A stretch of 32,368 nucleotides of DNA from a virus: the IMG/VR virus record IMGVR_UViG_3300046492_000338, positions 1 through 32,368 of that record. One strand, written 5' to 3'. Below, one piece after another: positions 21,067 to 27,634 of this stretch. The translations under genes and the position numbers were made by a program. The notes beneath the pieces are model-generated. The model searched no databases. It was not told the DNA's origin and saw only the letters and a list, made by a program, of their open reading frames with translations. How positions within the stretch are numbered: the stretch's first letter is position 1; each line of letters begins with the position of its first letter.

Positions 21067-21303
21067 GTGAACATTCCCGATGATCTGATCAACCTGGAAC
21101 ACGCCGCCGAAGAGCAGCGGGCCCAACTCGCGGGCCTGACCGGCACGGAGTATGAGGAGCAGTGGCGGGCGTGGCGTACCGCGTCCGAGAAGGTGCAGGC
21201 CGCGATCACCGAGTACGCCGGCGCGGCTGGTGAGAACCGGTACGAGGTGGAGCAGGCGGTGAAGGCCGCGGTGCGGCATGGCGATGAGGATCCGGCCGAG
21301 TAG
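21067..21303 (+). CDS. Small helical protein, 78 aa
   Basis: Begins MNIPDDLINLEHAAEEQRAQ from a GTG. Two long helices (LINLEHAAEEQRAQLAGL and EYEEQWRAWRTASEKVQAAI) end with GAAGENRYEVEQAVKAAVR. I recognise this pattern (MNIPDDLI...ENRYEVEQAVK) from Streptomyces mobile elements, where it is an uncharacterised small protein. It is isolated between two hairpins, so it has its own promoter. Confidence 0.65.
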   Translation: MNIPDDLINLEHAAEEQRAQLAGLTGTEYEEQWRAWRTASEKVQAAITEYAGAAGENRYEVEQAVKAAVRHGDEDPAE

Positions 21304-21312
21304 CCGTACGTG

Positions 21313-21347
21313 ACGAAGCCCGCCGAGGAGAGTTCGGCGGGCTTCGT
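21313..21347. terminator. Strong terminator, 14-bp stem
   Basis: ACGAAGCCCGCCGA pairs with TCGGCGGGCTTCGT around a 7-nt loop, the strongest hairpin in the window. It ends the plus-strand gene and lies downstream of the minus-strand block, so it can serve both directions. Confidence 0.75.
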
Positions 21348-21410
21348 GCTGTCGGTCATCTTCCGCTACCCGGCTGGTCGGGCGTACGGTCGCGGATGCC
21401 CTTGGAGGCA

Positions 21411-21450
21411 CGCGGCCCGCTGTTCCCGGGGTACGGGATGGCGGGCCGCG
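21411..21450 (-). terminator. Hairpin after the minus-strand early block
   Basis: CGCGGCCCGC pairs with GCGGGCCGCG, 10 bp, with a 20-nt loop, just downstream of the last minus-strand gene at 21476. Confidence 0.55.
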
Positions 21451-21475
21451 GCATGTCCGGACGCACGAGCGCCCG

Positions 21476-21700
21476 TCAAACCGGTCCGTTGAGGGTGCGG
21501 ATGGTGGGGCACGGGGACGGCACGAGGTTGCCGTCCGGCCCGGTGCATTCGGCGCAGGACCCGTAGTCCTCCCGGTGCAGCTTCCGGATGCGGCGGACTC
21601 GGGCGCTGGCCGCGGCGAGCATTTCGGCGAGTTGGAGTTCGTCGAACGCGGCGAGGAGGGCGCGGGCGGGCTCGCTGGCGTCGTCGTAGCGGTCAGGCAC
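21476..21700 (-). CDS. Small helical protein with CAEC motif, 74 aa
   Basis: MPDRYDDASEPARALLAAFD: a long helix (PARALLAAFDELQLAEMLAA) continues into a basic segment (ARVRRIRKLHRE), then DYGSCAECTGPDGNLVPSPC with three Cys that might bind zinc. The gene overlaps its upstream neighbour by 8 bases. Typical of small proteins from Streptomyces phage early regions, function unknown. Confidence 0.6.
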   Translation of the reverse strand: MPDRYDDASEPARALLAAFDELQLAEMLAAASARVRRIRKLHREDYGSCAECTGPDGNLVPSPCPTIRTLNGPV

Positions 21701-21818
21701 TGGGCTGCTCCTTGATCCATGTGGCGGGCTTGAGAATGAGTCGGCCGCCGGTGCGGGCCCACCAGTACGGCTTGCCGAACAGCCAGACGGTGCGGAGGGC
21801 GTCGGGGTCCCGGATCAC
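21693..21818 (-). CDS. Tiny protein, 41 aa
   Basis: Starts MIRDPDALRTVWLFGKPYWW from a GTG overlapping the previous stop (GTGA), with GAGGAG five bases upstream. It is basic and aromatic-rich (GKPYWWARTGGRLILKPATW), with no domain recognised. Translational coupling to both neighbours and the good ribosome site argue that it is real. Confidence 0.55.
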   Translation of the reverse strand: MIRDPDALRTVWLFGKPYWWARTGGRLILKPATWIKEQPSA

Positions 21819-22180
21819 GGCTGCTCCTCTCTGCTCGCGGCCGTGCGGCGTAGCGCGGTGCACTGGCGGCAGGTGCAGTGCTTGACGCAGCGGACCCCGT
21901 TCCAGCACCCGCATGCCTGCTCGTCGTCGACCGGGCGCAGCTCTGTCACGGGGTGCGCGCCCTGATTGTTGCCGTGCATCCGCACCCACCGCGCCCGGAT
22001 TTCCTCGACTTCGGCCTCGGTCAGCGGCTTTCGGGAAGTGAGCATGCCGTGGCCGTTGAGGTACTCAACACGCCAGCGGGGCGCCTCACGTCGGGCGCGG
22101 CGTGCGAGGACGAGCGCGGTGATGGCCACGAGGGCGGCGGTCCATGCGATGGCGCAGGCGAGGATCTGGCTGGTCGTCAC
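21815..22180 (-). CDS. Membrane-anchored Cys-rich protein, 121 aa
   Basis: MTTSQILACAIAWTAALVAI is an N-terminal hydrophobic anchor followed by a basic stretch (RRARREAPRWRVE), which suggests a cytosolic body. The remainder has a helix (LTEAEVEEIRARWVRMHG) and a cluster of Cys/His residues (QACGCWNGVRCVKHC, then CRQC) that looks like a zinc site. It overlaps neighbours by ATGA and GTGA. Confidence 0.6.
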   Translation of the reverse strand: MTTSQILACAIAWTAALVAITALVLARRARREAPRWRVEYLNGHGMLTSRKPLTEAEVEEIRARWVRMHGNNQGAHPVTELRPVDDEQACGCWNGVRCVKHCTCRQCTALRRTAASREEQP

Positions 22181-22593
22181 CGCTGCTCCTTCGGCAGTAC
22201 GGCGGTCCAGCGGGCGATGTCGGCCGGGTCGGTTGGCTGGCCGCCGCCGAGGACGATGCAGTCGATGGCTTCACGGAGGGCGGCGGCAAGCTGGCCACGC
22301 TCCTGGAGGAGCTGCTCGCGGGTCGGCTTCTCGTACGGGGTCCACCACTCGGGCGGCTCGACCTGCAACGGAACGTTGACAACCATGAGGGCCACGCGCT
22401 CCCCCCGCTCGTCGACTTGAAGGCGCCCGTCGGGGCTGCGGTCGAACACCTCGCAGCGCAGAAACCGGCCGGTGGGCCCCTTGTCGATGGTCATGTCGGC
22501 GTCCGCGGGAACGTCATGGGGGTTGATGCCGTTCTCGGTGAGCCAGCCGCAGAGTGCGGTGCGCCGGCCTTCGGGAAGGGTGTGCTTGGCCAT
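22177..22593 (-). CDS. Hypothetical protein, 138 aa
   Basis: Begins MAKHTLPEGRRTALCGWLTE at 22593 (TGATG overlap). The N-terminal half is compact (NGINPHDVPADADMTIDKGP, then RFLRCEVFDRSPDGRLQVDE and a hydrophobic strand VALMVVNVPLQVEPPEWW). The C-terminal part is helical (REQLLQERGQLAAALREAID). Similar small proteins occur in Streptomyces phages; no activity can be assigned. Confidence 0.6.
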   Translation of the reverse strand: MAKHTLPEGRRTALCGWLTENGINPHDVPADADMTIDKGPTGRFLRCEVFDRSPDGRLQVDERGERVALMVVNVPLQVEPPEWWTPYEKPTREQLLQERGQLAAALREAIDCIVLGGGQPTDPADIARWTAVLPKEQR

Positions 22594-23714
22594 CAGTGCT
22601 GCTCCCTGGGGTCGGTGCCGTAGTCGCCGGCGGCGAGGCGTTCGGGCTGGTTGCAGACGTCCCAGTCGCAGGGGGTGTCGGACTCGGTGTGCCAGCACTG
22701 CACGGGCGGGTCGTCTGGGTCGGCGTCCGCCTGCTGTGCGGGCTCGGTCGCTTCGGTCGCTGCCGCAGCGTCGGGTTCCGGCACCCCGTCGAGGGCAGCC
22801 CGGATCCGGGCCAGTGACGGGCCGCCGATCCCGGGGACGGCGAGGAGTTCGGCGTAGGTCATGGTCCGTACGGCGTTCAGGGTGTGCCCGTGGACGGTGA
22901 GGGTGTGGGCGATCGTTTGGGCGGTGCGGTCACCGCCGAGGGCGTGCACGAGGTCCTGCTCCTCGGTCGCTGCCGGGCCAGGCGCTCCGTGCTCCTCGGT
23001 GACGTGCCGGTCGCGGGCCCGCTCGGCGGACTGTTCGCTGTAGTGGTCGAGGGATAGCCAGCCGTCGCAGGTGTCGGTGCCCCAGCAGCGGAACACCCAG
23101 ACGTTCTCGCCTCGGTCGTTGCGGTACGGCTGGACGACGAGGCCGGTGTGCGGCTCGGTCGCTTCGGCCGCTGCCCGGCCGGGCGCGGGCTGGTTGAGGG
23201 CGGCGAACACGTTCACCGCGCAAGCCCGATATCCGCGCTGCCAGTCGGTCACGTCCTCGTCGTCTGCGATGTGAACAGCGGCGCGGACGCTGGCGATAAC
23301 AACCTCAGCGCGCCCCGGGCTCGCGGTCAGCCTCCGCAGCCGCGCGTACTTCTCCTCCGTGGTGTGCCCGTCCCACACGTTGTACACGGCTGGCACGAGG
23401 CGTACGTGCTCGAACAGGTCGCGGTCGCGTTCGGCGATGTGCCAACTCATCTGCCCGGTCGGGGTCTCGATGGTGACGACAAGCCAGTCGACGGCGACGG
23501 GGTCGGTGTATCCGATGTGGGAGGGGTGGAGCGCGGCGAGGAGTGCGACGAGGTGGGCGCGTTCGCGGTACGCGCCGTCACGCTCCTGCTCTGCGCGGAG
23601 GCGGGGTTCGCGTTCGTGGCAGTGGGCGAGCGTCTCGCGGAGTTCTTCGATCTCGTCGTACAGCTGGTCGAGTGTGTCGCTGTTGATCGTGTCGGCGGTG
23701 TGGCGGTCGGTCAT
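22593..23714 (-). CDS. Large early protein with coiled coil, helix-hairpin-helix and Cys-rich ends
   Basis: 373 residues. An N-terminal coiled coil (DQLYDEIEELRETLAHCHER) leads to a globular middle (SWHIAERDRDLFEHVRLVPA, then VWDGHTTEEKYARLRRLT). A CxxxxxxC site (WVFRCWGTDTCDGWLS) follows. LLAVPGIGGPSLARIRAAL at about 290-308 looks like a helix-hairpin-helix, and the end is Cys-rich (VQCWHTESDTPCDWDVC). The N-terminal/middle pattern recurs in Streptomyces phages. It may be a DNA-binding composite, assembled from at least three parts. Confidence 0.6.
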   Translation of the reverse strand: MTDRHTADTINSDTLDQLYDEIEELRETLAHCHEREPRLRAEQERDGAYRERAHLVALLAALHPSHIGYTDPVAVDWLVVTIETPTGQMSWHIAERDRDLFEHVRLVPAVYNVWDGHTTEEKYARLRRLTASPGRAEVVIASVRAAVHIADDEDVTDWQRGYRACAVNVFAALNQPAPGRAAAEATEPHTGLVVQPYRNDRGENVWVFRCWGTDTCDGWLSLDHYSEQSAERARDRHVTEEHGAPGPAATEEQDLVHALGGDRTAQTIAHTLTVHGHTLNAVRTMTYAELLAVPGIGGPSLARIRAALDGVPEPDAAAATEATEPAQQADADPDDPPVQCWHTESDTPCDWDVCNQPERLAAGDYGTDPREQH

Positions 23715-23944
23715 TTGTTCCTCCGTGCTGCGCGCTGCATGGCGCGCCGGGTGGCGCGGTTCGGTCGGCGAGGGGCCGGCTCGTTCAGCTCCGGGGTGGG
23801 TGGGTCAAGGTCGCGGGAGGCAAAGCGGGGCGTGTCGCCAGACCTGTCGATGAGGATCTCGCCGTGCAGGATGAGCTGCGCTTCCCAGTTGGTGCCCGGG
23901 GCGGGCGTGTGCTCGCCCCGGGGTGTGCTGCTCGGATCGGTCAT
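23711..23944 (-). CDS. Small basic protein, 77 aa
   Basis: MTDPSSTPRGEHTPAPGTNW leads into a short strand pair (EAQLILHGEILIDRSGDTPR). A Pro-rich linker follows, then a strongly basic end (RRPNRATRRAMQRAARRNK), like a nucleic-acid-binding tail. It overlaps both neighbours by ATGA. Unknown role. Confidence 0.55.
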   Translation of the reverse strand: MTDPSSTPRGEHTPAPGTNWEAQLILHGEILIDRSGDTPRFASRDLDPPTPELNEPAPRRPNRATRRAMQRAARRNK

Positions 23945-24321
23945 GCGGCTGTGTCCTCGTCGTAGTGCGCGGTGATCTCTTCGAGTGCCTGCTGCTCGGC
24001 GAGGCTGAGGCTCGTGCGGGCGGCCGGTGGGCGGGTGCAGTCGTGCCCGTGGGCGGCGCCGTCTGAGGACAGCCAGAACTGGCAGCAGGGTTGCGGATAT
24101 TCGATGACGGCCTCACCGCGGGCCAGCCGTTCCAGCCGGACGGCGATCTCCCGCTCCCGGGCGCGGCGGTGATGCCGTTCCCGGGACGCGCCCTCGGTGA
24201 GGAACGCGGCGACGCCGAGGAACACGGTGGATTCCCACCACAGGTGGTGGCTGGCGGCGGCGATGCCGGCGGCCGCGAGGGTTGCGGCGCCGAGGGTGAG
24301 TGCGGCTTCGAGTCTGGTCAC
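23941..24321 (-). CDS. Membrane protein with Cys/His C-terminal part, 126 aa
   Basis: MTRLEAALTLGAATLAAAGI and a second hydrophobic patch (WWESTVFLGVAAFLTEGA) give one or two membrane segments. A basic helix (RHHRRAREREIAVRLERLAR) and a part with CCQFWLSSDGAAHGHDC follow. The end is an acidic helix (LAEQQALEEITAHYDEDTAA). It overlaps both neighbours. Unknown. Confidence 0.55.
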   Translation of the reverse strand: MTRLEAALTLGAATLAAAGIAAASHHLWWESTVFLGVAAFLTEGASRERHHRRAREREIAVRLERLARGEAVIEYPQPCCQFWLSSDGAAHGHDCTRPPAARTSLSLAEQQALEEITAHYDEDTAA

Positions 24322-24509
24322 GTCTGCTCCCGGGCTGCTTGGCGGGCGGTGTCGCGGATGCCTGCGATGAGCTCCTCGACGCGGTCGAGGGGGACGGCGA
24401 GGATGACGCGGTGCAGGGTGACGGCGTCGAGTGCGTCGAGCTTGATCGTGTTGATGGCGGGACGTACGTGAAGTCGGTCGCCGTCGGGGTCGGTGTAGCG
24501 GAACGTCAT
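24318..24509 (-). CDS. Small protein, 63 aa
   Basis: Begins MTFRYTDPDGDRLHVRPAIN with an ATGA overlap at its start. The first half is a beta hairpin, then TIKLDALDAVTLHRVILAVP and the helical end VEELIAGIRDTARQAAREQT. It has no Cys or membrane segment. The pattern FRYTDPDGDRL is common among Streptomyces phage hypotheticals. Confidence 0.6.
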   Translation of the reverse strand: MTFRYTDPDGDRLHVRPAINTIKLDALDAVTLHRVILAVPLDRVEELIAGIRDTARQAAREQT

Positions 24510-24643
24510 CGGTTGCTCCTGCGGCTGCGGATCGCGTGGGTGAGGGCGCGCCCGCCCCGCCGGATGGCGAGGAGGGCGCAGAACGCGAAGGGCCAGAGGA
24601 CGATGGCGACTCCGAGGACCCAGCCCCAATCGACGCGGCTCAC
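24506..24643 (-). CDS. Small membrane protein, 45 aa
   Basis: Begins MSRVDWGWVLGVAIVLWPFA from a GTG overlapping the HNH stop (GTGA). One hydrophobic segment (VLGVAIVLWPFAFCALLAI) is followed by a strongly basic tail (RRGGRALTHAIRSRRSNR). Overlap at both ends supports it despite its size. Confidence 0.55.
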   Translation of the reverse strand: MSRVDWGWVLGVAIVLWPFAFCALLAIRRGGRALTHAIRSRRSNR

Positions 24644-25005
24644 GACCCACCGCCGAGGGTGAGCTGTCCGGCCGCCTCGACAGCCGCGCGGCGCGTGGCC
24701 GCTGCGGTCTCACGGTGGTGGTCGCGGTCGTAGTGGAGGTGGCAGCCGTTGCACATGGCGCGGAGGTTGCTGTCGTCCACGTTCTCCGGGGTGTGGTCGA
24801 GGTGGGCCACGGTGAGCACGACTTTGCTGCCGGTGCCGTAGGCCGGGCTGCCGTTGCGGTTGGGGCAGCGGCCGTCGTGGGTGCCGCGGCCGCACTCGCC
24901 GAGGCATTCGCAGCGGCCGGCGGCGCGCACGGTTCGGATGCGGAGGCTGATGTCCCGCCAGTTGCTGGGGTAGCGCCCGCGGTTCTCGGGGCGGATCGGG
25001 CTCAC
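24640..25005 (-). CDS. HNH endonuclease
   Basis: 121 residues from a GTG overlapping the previous stop (GTGA). A four-Cys element (CECLGECGRGTHDGRC, Cys32, 34, 38 and 47) precedes the HNH core: VLTVAHLDHTPENVDDSNL holds His68, Asp70, His71 and Asn80, then CNGCHLHYDRDH. Free-standing HNH nucleases in phages may aid packaging, replication or homing. This one lies in the early block, not beside terminase. The zinc ligands support an active fold. Confidence 0.82.
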   Translation of the reverse strand: MSPIRPENRGRYPSNWRDISLRIRTVRAAGRCECLGECGRGTHDGRCPNRNGSPAYGTGSKVVLTVAHLDHTPENVDDSNLRAMCNGCHLHYDRDHHRETAAATRRAAVEAAGQLTLGGGS

Positions 25006-25292
25006 GCTGCCTCCCGGTAGGTGTGTGTCTCTGTGGGCTCGTTGTGGCGCCTGGTGCGGGTGTGTGCGTGGATTCGGGCGCGGAGTCTCCCGCGTCGCCA
25101 GGACGGCCCTGCTGCGCCCCTCGTGACGGCCTGCCAGGCTGCGCGTCCCACCCGCCAGGTGAGGCAGCACACGGTCCACGCGGTGATGAGCAGCGTGTAC
25201 AGGGCGAGCGTGGCGGCGGCTGCGGTGAGGATGATCCAGGCGACGATGGCCCAGCCGATGGTGTACGCGGTGTCTATGGCCTCAGCGATCAC
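25002..25292 (-). CDS. Membrane protein, 96 aa
   Basis: Begins MIAEAIDTAYTIGWAIVAWI at a GTG overlapping the previous stop (GTGA). Two hydrophobic stretches (TIGWAIVAWIILTAAAATLA and TLLITAWTVCCLTW) are followed by a strongly basic half (RRGRLRARIHAHTRTRRHN). Probably membrane-anchored with a basic cytosolic tail; function unknown. Confidence 0.55.
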   Translation of the reverse strand: MIAEAIDTAYTIGWAIVAWIILTAAAATLALYTLLITAWTVCCLTWRVGRAAWQAVTRGAAGPSWRRGRLRARIHAHTRTRRHNEPTETHTYREAA

Positions 25293-25501
25293 GAGGTGGA
25301 CTCCTCGGCTGCGCCGTGCACGGTGACCTCGATGGGCAGCGTCGCGGCGAGGTGCTCGCCGAGGCCGTCGCGGGCCCTTTCTCGGAACGCCTCGCGGGTC
25401 GTCTCGTCCGCCACCTGCCAGGAGCGTGCGGAGACGGCGATGTGGTGGCTGTAGCGGACGCCGTCGATTTCGATCGCGGCGGCAATGCCGACGGTGGCCA
25501 T
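25289..25501 (-). CDS. Small alpha/beta protein, 70 aa
   Basis: MATVGIAAAIEIDGVRYSHH forms a strand pair, then IAVSARSWQVADETTREAFR and a helix, ending in an IEVTVHGAAEE strand. It is four bases after the stop of the upstream 288-aa gene and overlaps the next by GTGA. The secondary-structure pattern suggests a compact fold, but no family is recognised. Confidence 0.55.
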   Translation of the reverse strand: MATVGIAAAIEIDGVRYSHHIAVSARSWQVADETTREAFRERARDGLGEHLAATLPIEVTVHGAAEESTS

Positions 25502-25504
25502 GGG

Positions 25505-26371
25505 TCAGGCCTCCTTGCCGGGCTGGGACACGGCGGCGTGGTGGCCGCAATGGCAGATCTCGGCGGGGCACTTGCAGACAAACGTCGGCGTCTCGGGCTG
25601 CTGCGCCTCGCCGGCCACACGGCTCGGGTCGGGCGCTGGCGCCTGGTCGGCCATGAGCGCCGCGGTGATCAGCCCCCTGTAGTCGAGAGCGCTTCGGCCT
25701 ACGACGGCTTCCGACTCCAGCACGGAACGAACCCGCTCGACGGCGGCCTCGGCCTTCTCCGCGCGCAGGCACTGGCCCATCAGGTCTCGGTGGCAGCCCC
25801 GGTGCGCGAGGGCGTCAGTAGCGGTGGACTCCATGGCGCGCTCCATCGCCTCGGCGCGCTTGCGCTGCTCGGTGTATCCCTCGCCGAGCCGTTCGAGGCG
25901 CTCGCGGTAGATCTGGACGTCGCGCTTGGCTGTCTCGGCGCGCTCTGCCGCACGGGCCCGTTCGGCCTCGGCCCGGTTGGACGTCTCGTGCGCCACCTTG
26001 AGGAGATCCTCAGCCTGCTCGGCGCGGGTGTACTCGCGGGTGTAGAGGCGTTCGAAGCGGGCGCGTTCCTGCTCGGCCCACTCGGCCTCGGTGAGGTCGG
26101 CGCGCTGCTTGACGGGAGCGGCGGCGGCCCGGTCGGCGGGCACAGACGGTGCGGCGGCGTCGGTCGCCCCGAGATCGGCGAGGCTGAACCGCTCCCGCGC
26201 CGTGGTGATCCGGTCGAAGCGGATCTCAGCGATCGTCGACACGGGCACGATCAGCTCGGCGGCGGCCAGGACGTCGGGCACGGTGCGGTGGCCGGTGGAC
26301 CAGTCGATCCAGCGGTCGGTGTCTTCGATCCGAACGACGATGGTCCACGCAACGTCGGTGGTCTCGGTCAT
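25505..26371 (-). CDS. Coiled-coil protein with Cys/His C-terminus
   Basis: 288 residues with AAGGAG upstream. The N-terminal 60 residues form a small beta domain (AWTIVVRIEDTDRWIDWS, then IAEIRFDRIT). Residues about 95-215 are long charged helices (EWAEQERARFERLYTREYTR and onward), a strong coiled coil. A C-terminal CKCPAEICHCGHHA is a Cys/His site. The design (beta cap, coiled coil, metal end) resembles scaffold or adaptor proteins. It is recurrent in Streptomyces phages, with no known function. Confidence 0.65.
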   Translation of the reverse strand: MTETTDVAWTIVVRIEDTDRWIDWSTGHRTVPDVLAAAELIVPVSTIAEIRFDRITTARERFSLADLGATDAAAPSVPADRAAAAPVKQRADLTEAEWAEQERARFERLYTREYTRAEQAEDLLKVAHETSNRAEAERARAAERAETAKRDVQIYRERLERLGEGYTEQRKRAEAMERAMESTATDALAHRGCHRDLMGQCLRAEKAEAAVERVRSVLESEAVVGRSALDYRGLITAALMADQAPAPDPSRVAGEAQQPETPTFVCKCPAEICHCGHHAAVSQPGKEA

Positions 26372-26404
26372 GGTGCTCCTTGATCGTGCGAGAGGATTGG
26401 GGGG

Positions 26405-26435
26405 CCGGCCGCCCCGAGTCCCGCGGGGCGGCCGG
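26405..26435 (-). terminator. Hairpin between the 191-aa and 288-aa genes
   Basis: CCGGCCGCCCC pairs with GGGGCGGCCGG, 11 bp, around a 9-nt loop. It would stop transcripts of the upstream gene or act as a leader structure for the next. Confidence 0.55.
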
Positions 26436-26446
26436 TGCTGTGCGGG

Positions 26447-27022
26447 TCAGGCGCAGATGACGCACCGGTGATCGGCGCTCTCGTTGTCGTGGCAGCGGTC
26501 GACGCAGCCGCGGCAGTACGGCGTCAGGTAGTGGCGGGCCTGTCCGTCGAAGCGGGTGTCGGCCGGGTCGAACGGCTGCTTGCACTTGCCGCACGCCTCG
26601 GACGCGTCGGCGGTCGGCTGCTCGTCGGCGTACTCGAAGATGAACTTCGGGTCGATGGCGAGCAGGTGCTCGTGCCCCGGCACGTCGAGCATGCGCCCCA
26701 TCGAGGCGCCGATGTACCGGCCCACGACGGGCGGGTGGCCCTCGATACGCAGCTCGGCGCGAAGGCCTTCGAGGGACGGGGTACGACCGATGTGCATGAA
26801 CGCCGTGCGGGCCTCGGTGAACTCAGGGGCCGCGCTCTGCCGTTCGGCCTGGAGCCGGCGGATCTCGGCGATCAGCGCGGGCACGTCGGTCCGGGCGAGC
26901 TCCTCCCATCCGGCAGTTCGGGTGTCCGTGGGGTCGCCGTACTCGTGCAGGTGCGCGGCGCGGGTTTCGATCTCGTCGAGCTGCTGATCGGTGAGCGGGT
27001 CGGGGGTGTTGTTGCTGGTCAC
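26447..27022 (-). CDS. Zinc-finger-type protein, 191 aa
   Basis: The N-terminal helix (LTDQQLDEIETRAAHLHEYG and ARTDVPALIAEIRRLQAERQ) is a pattern widespread in Streptomyces phage proteins. The middle is globular with GHPPVVGRYIGASMGRMLDV. The C-terminus holds a Cys cluster, CGKCKQPFDPADTRFDG then YCRGCVDRCHDN and HRCVIC, which suggests two zinc sites. Upstream is a 129-bp gap with direct repeats, so it probably begins an operon. Confidence 0.65.
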   Translation of the reverse strand: MTSNNTPDPLTDQQLDEIETRAAHLHEYGDPTDTRTAGWEELARTDVPALIAEIRRLQAERQSAAPEFTEARTAFMHIGRTPSLEGLRAELRIEGHPPVVGRYIGASMGRMLDVPGHEHLLAIDPKFIFEYADEQPTADASEACGKCKQPFDPADTRFDGQARHYLTPYCRGCVDRCHDNESADHRCVICA

Positions 27023-27040
27023 GGGTGCTGCTCCTGACTC

Positions 27041-27084
27041 GTTGTTCAGTACGGGCGGTGGTGTTACTGACCGGTTGTTCAGTA
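27041..27084 (-). repeat. TACTGAACAAC direct repeats before the 191-aa gene
   Basis: On the minus strand the 11-mer TACTGAACAAC occurs at 27074-27084 and again at 27041-27051, 33 bp apart (about three helical turns). A related inverted TCAGTAAC lies between. The whole set is 20-60 bp before the next start, in a gap of 129 bp with no gene. It fits a regulator or activator binding region, possibly with a TAACAC -10 between the repeats. Confidence 0.4.
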
Positions 27085-27151
27085 GTGGACGGGGGCTGGT
27101 GGCGGGCCGGTGGGCTGTGTGTGGGGGGTTGCGTGTGCGCGGGGTGCGCGG

Positions 27152-27616
27152 TCAGAGCGCGTCGGCGATCGCCTCGCCGATTCCCTCGACAAGGGCTGAG
27201 CGCATCTCGTCTGACATCCCGGGTTCGAAGGCGAAGTGGATGCGGGCGATCGGGTGGCCGTCGCCCTGGACGGTGATCTGGTGGTCTTCGGGCTCCAGGC
27301 CGTCGGCGCCGAGGTTGATCGCCCACTCAGACACGTCGGCCGCCCCAGTGATCAGGTCGTAGATCCCGTTCTGCGCCAGGTCGTAGGCCTCGCAGTCGTC
27401 GGCCTCGGGCGGCAGGAGCTGGCTCCAGGTGACGCCGTCCGCGTCGTTGGGCTGGCCGTCGATGTCCTCGGCGGTGTGCTGCGGGGCGAGGCTGGCGACT
27501 TCGGAGTCCTGCATCATCTCGCCGACGCCCATGAAGTCGGGGTCCTTGATGAGGGTGGCGTGCTGCCGTGCGGCTTCGGTGCGGAGGTCGGTGTCGGTGT
27601 ACGGCTGGTTGTCCAT
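27152..27616 (-). CDS. Acidic protein, 154 aa
   Basis: MDNQPYTDTDLRTEAARQHA with GGAGA before the start. The first half is acidic and helical (GVGEMMQDSEVASLAPQHTA, and DIDGQPNDADGVTWSQLLPP). The second half has strands (INLGADGLEPEDHQITVQGD, HPIARIHFAFEPGMSDEMRS) and an acidic helical end. Low isoelectric point throughout. Similar proteins are typical of Streptomyces phage early regions; an inhibitor or DNA-mimic role is only a speculation from the charge. Confidence 0.6.
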   Translation of the reverse strand: MDNQPYTDTDLRTEAARQHATLIKDPDFMGVGEMMQDSEVASLAPQHTAEDIDGQPNDADGVTWSQLLPPEADDCEAYDLAQNGIYDLITGAADVSEWAINLGADGLEPEDHQITVQGDGHPIARIHFAFEPGMSDEMRSALVEGIGEAIADAL

Positions 27617-27634
27617 GCGGGTCTCCTGGGTGGG

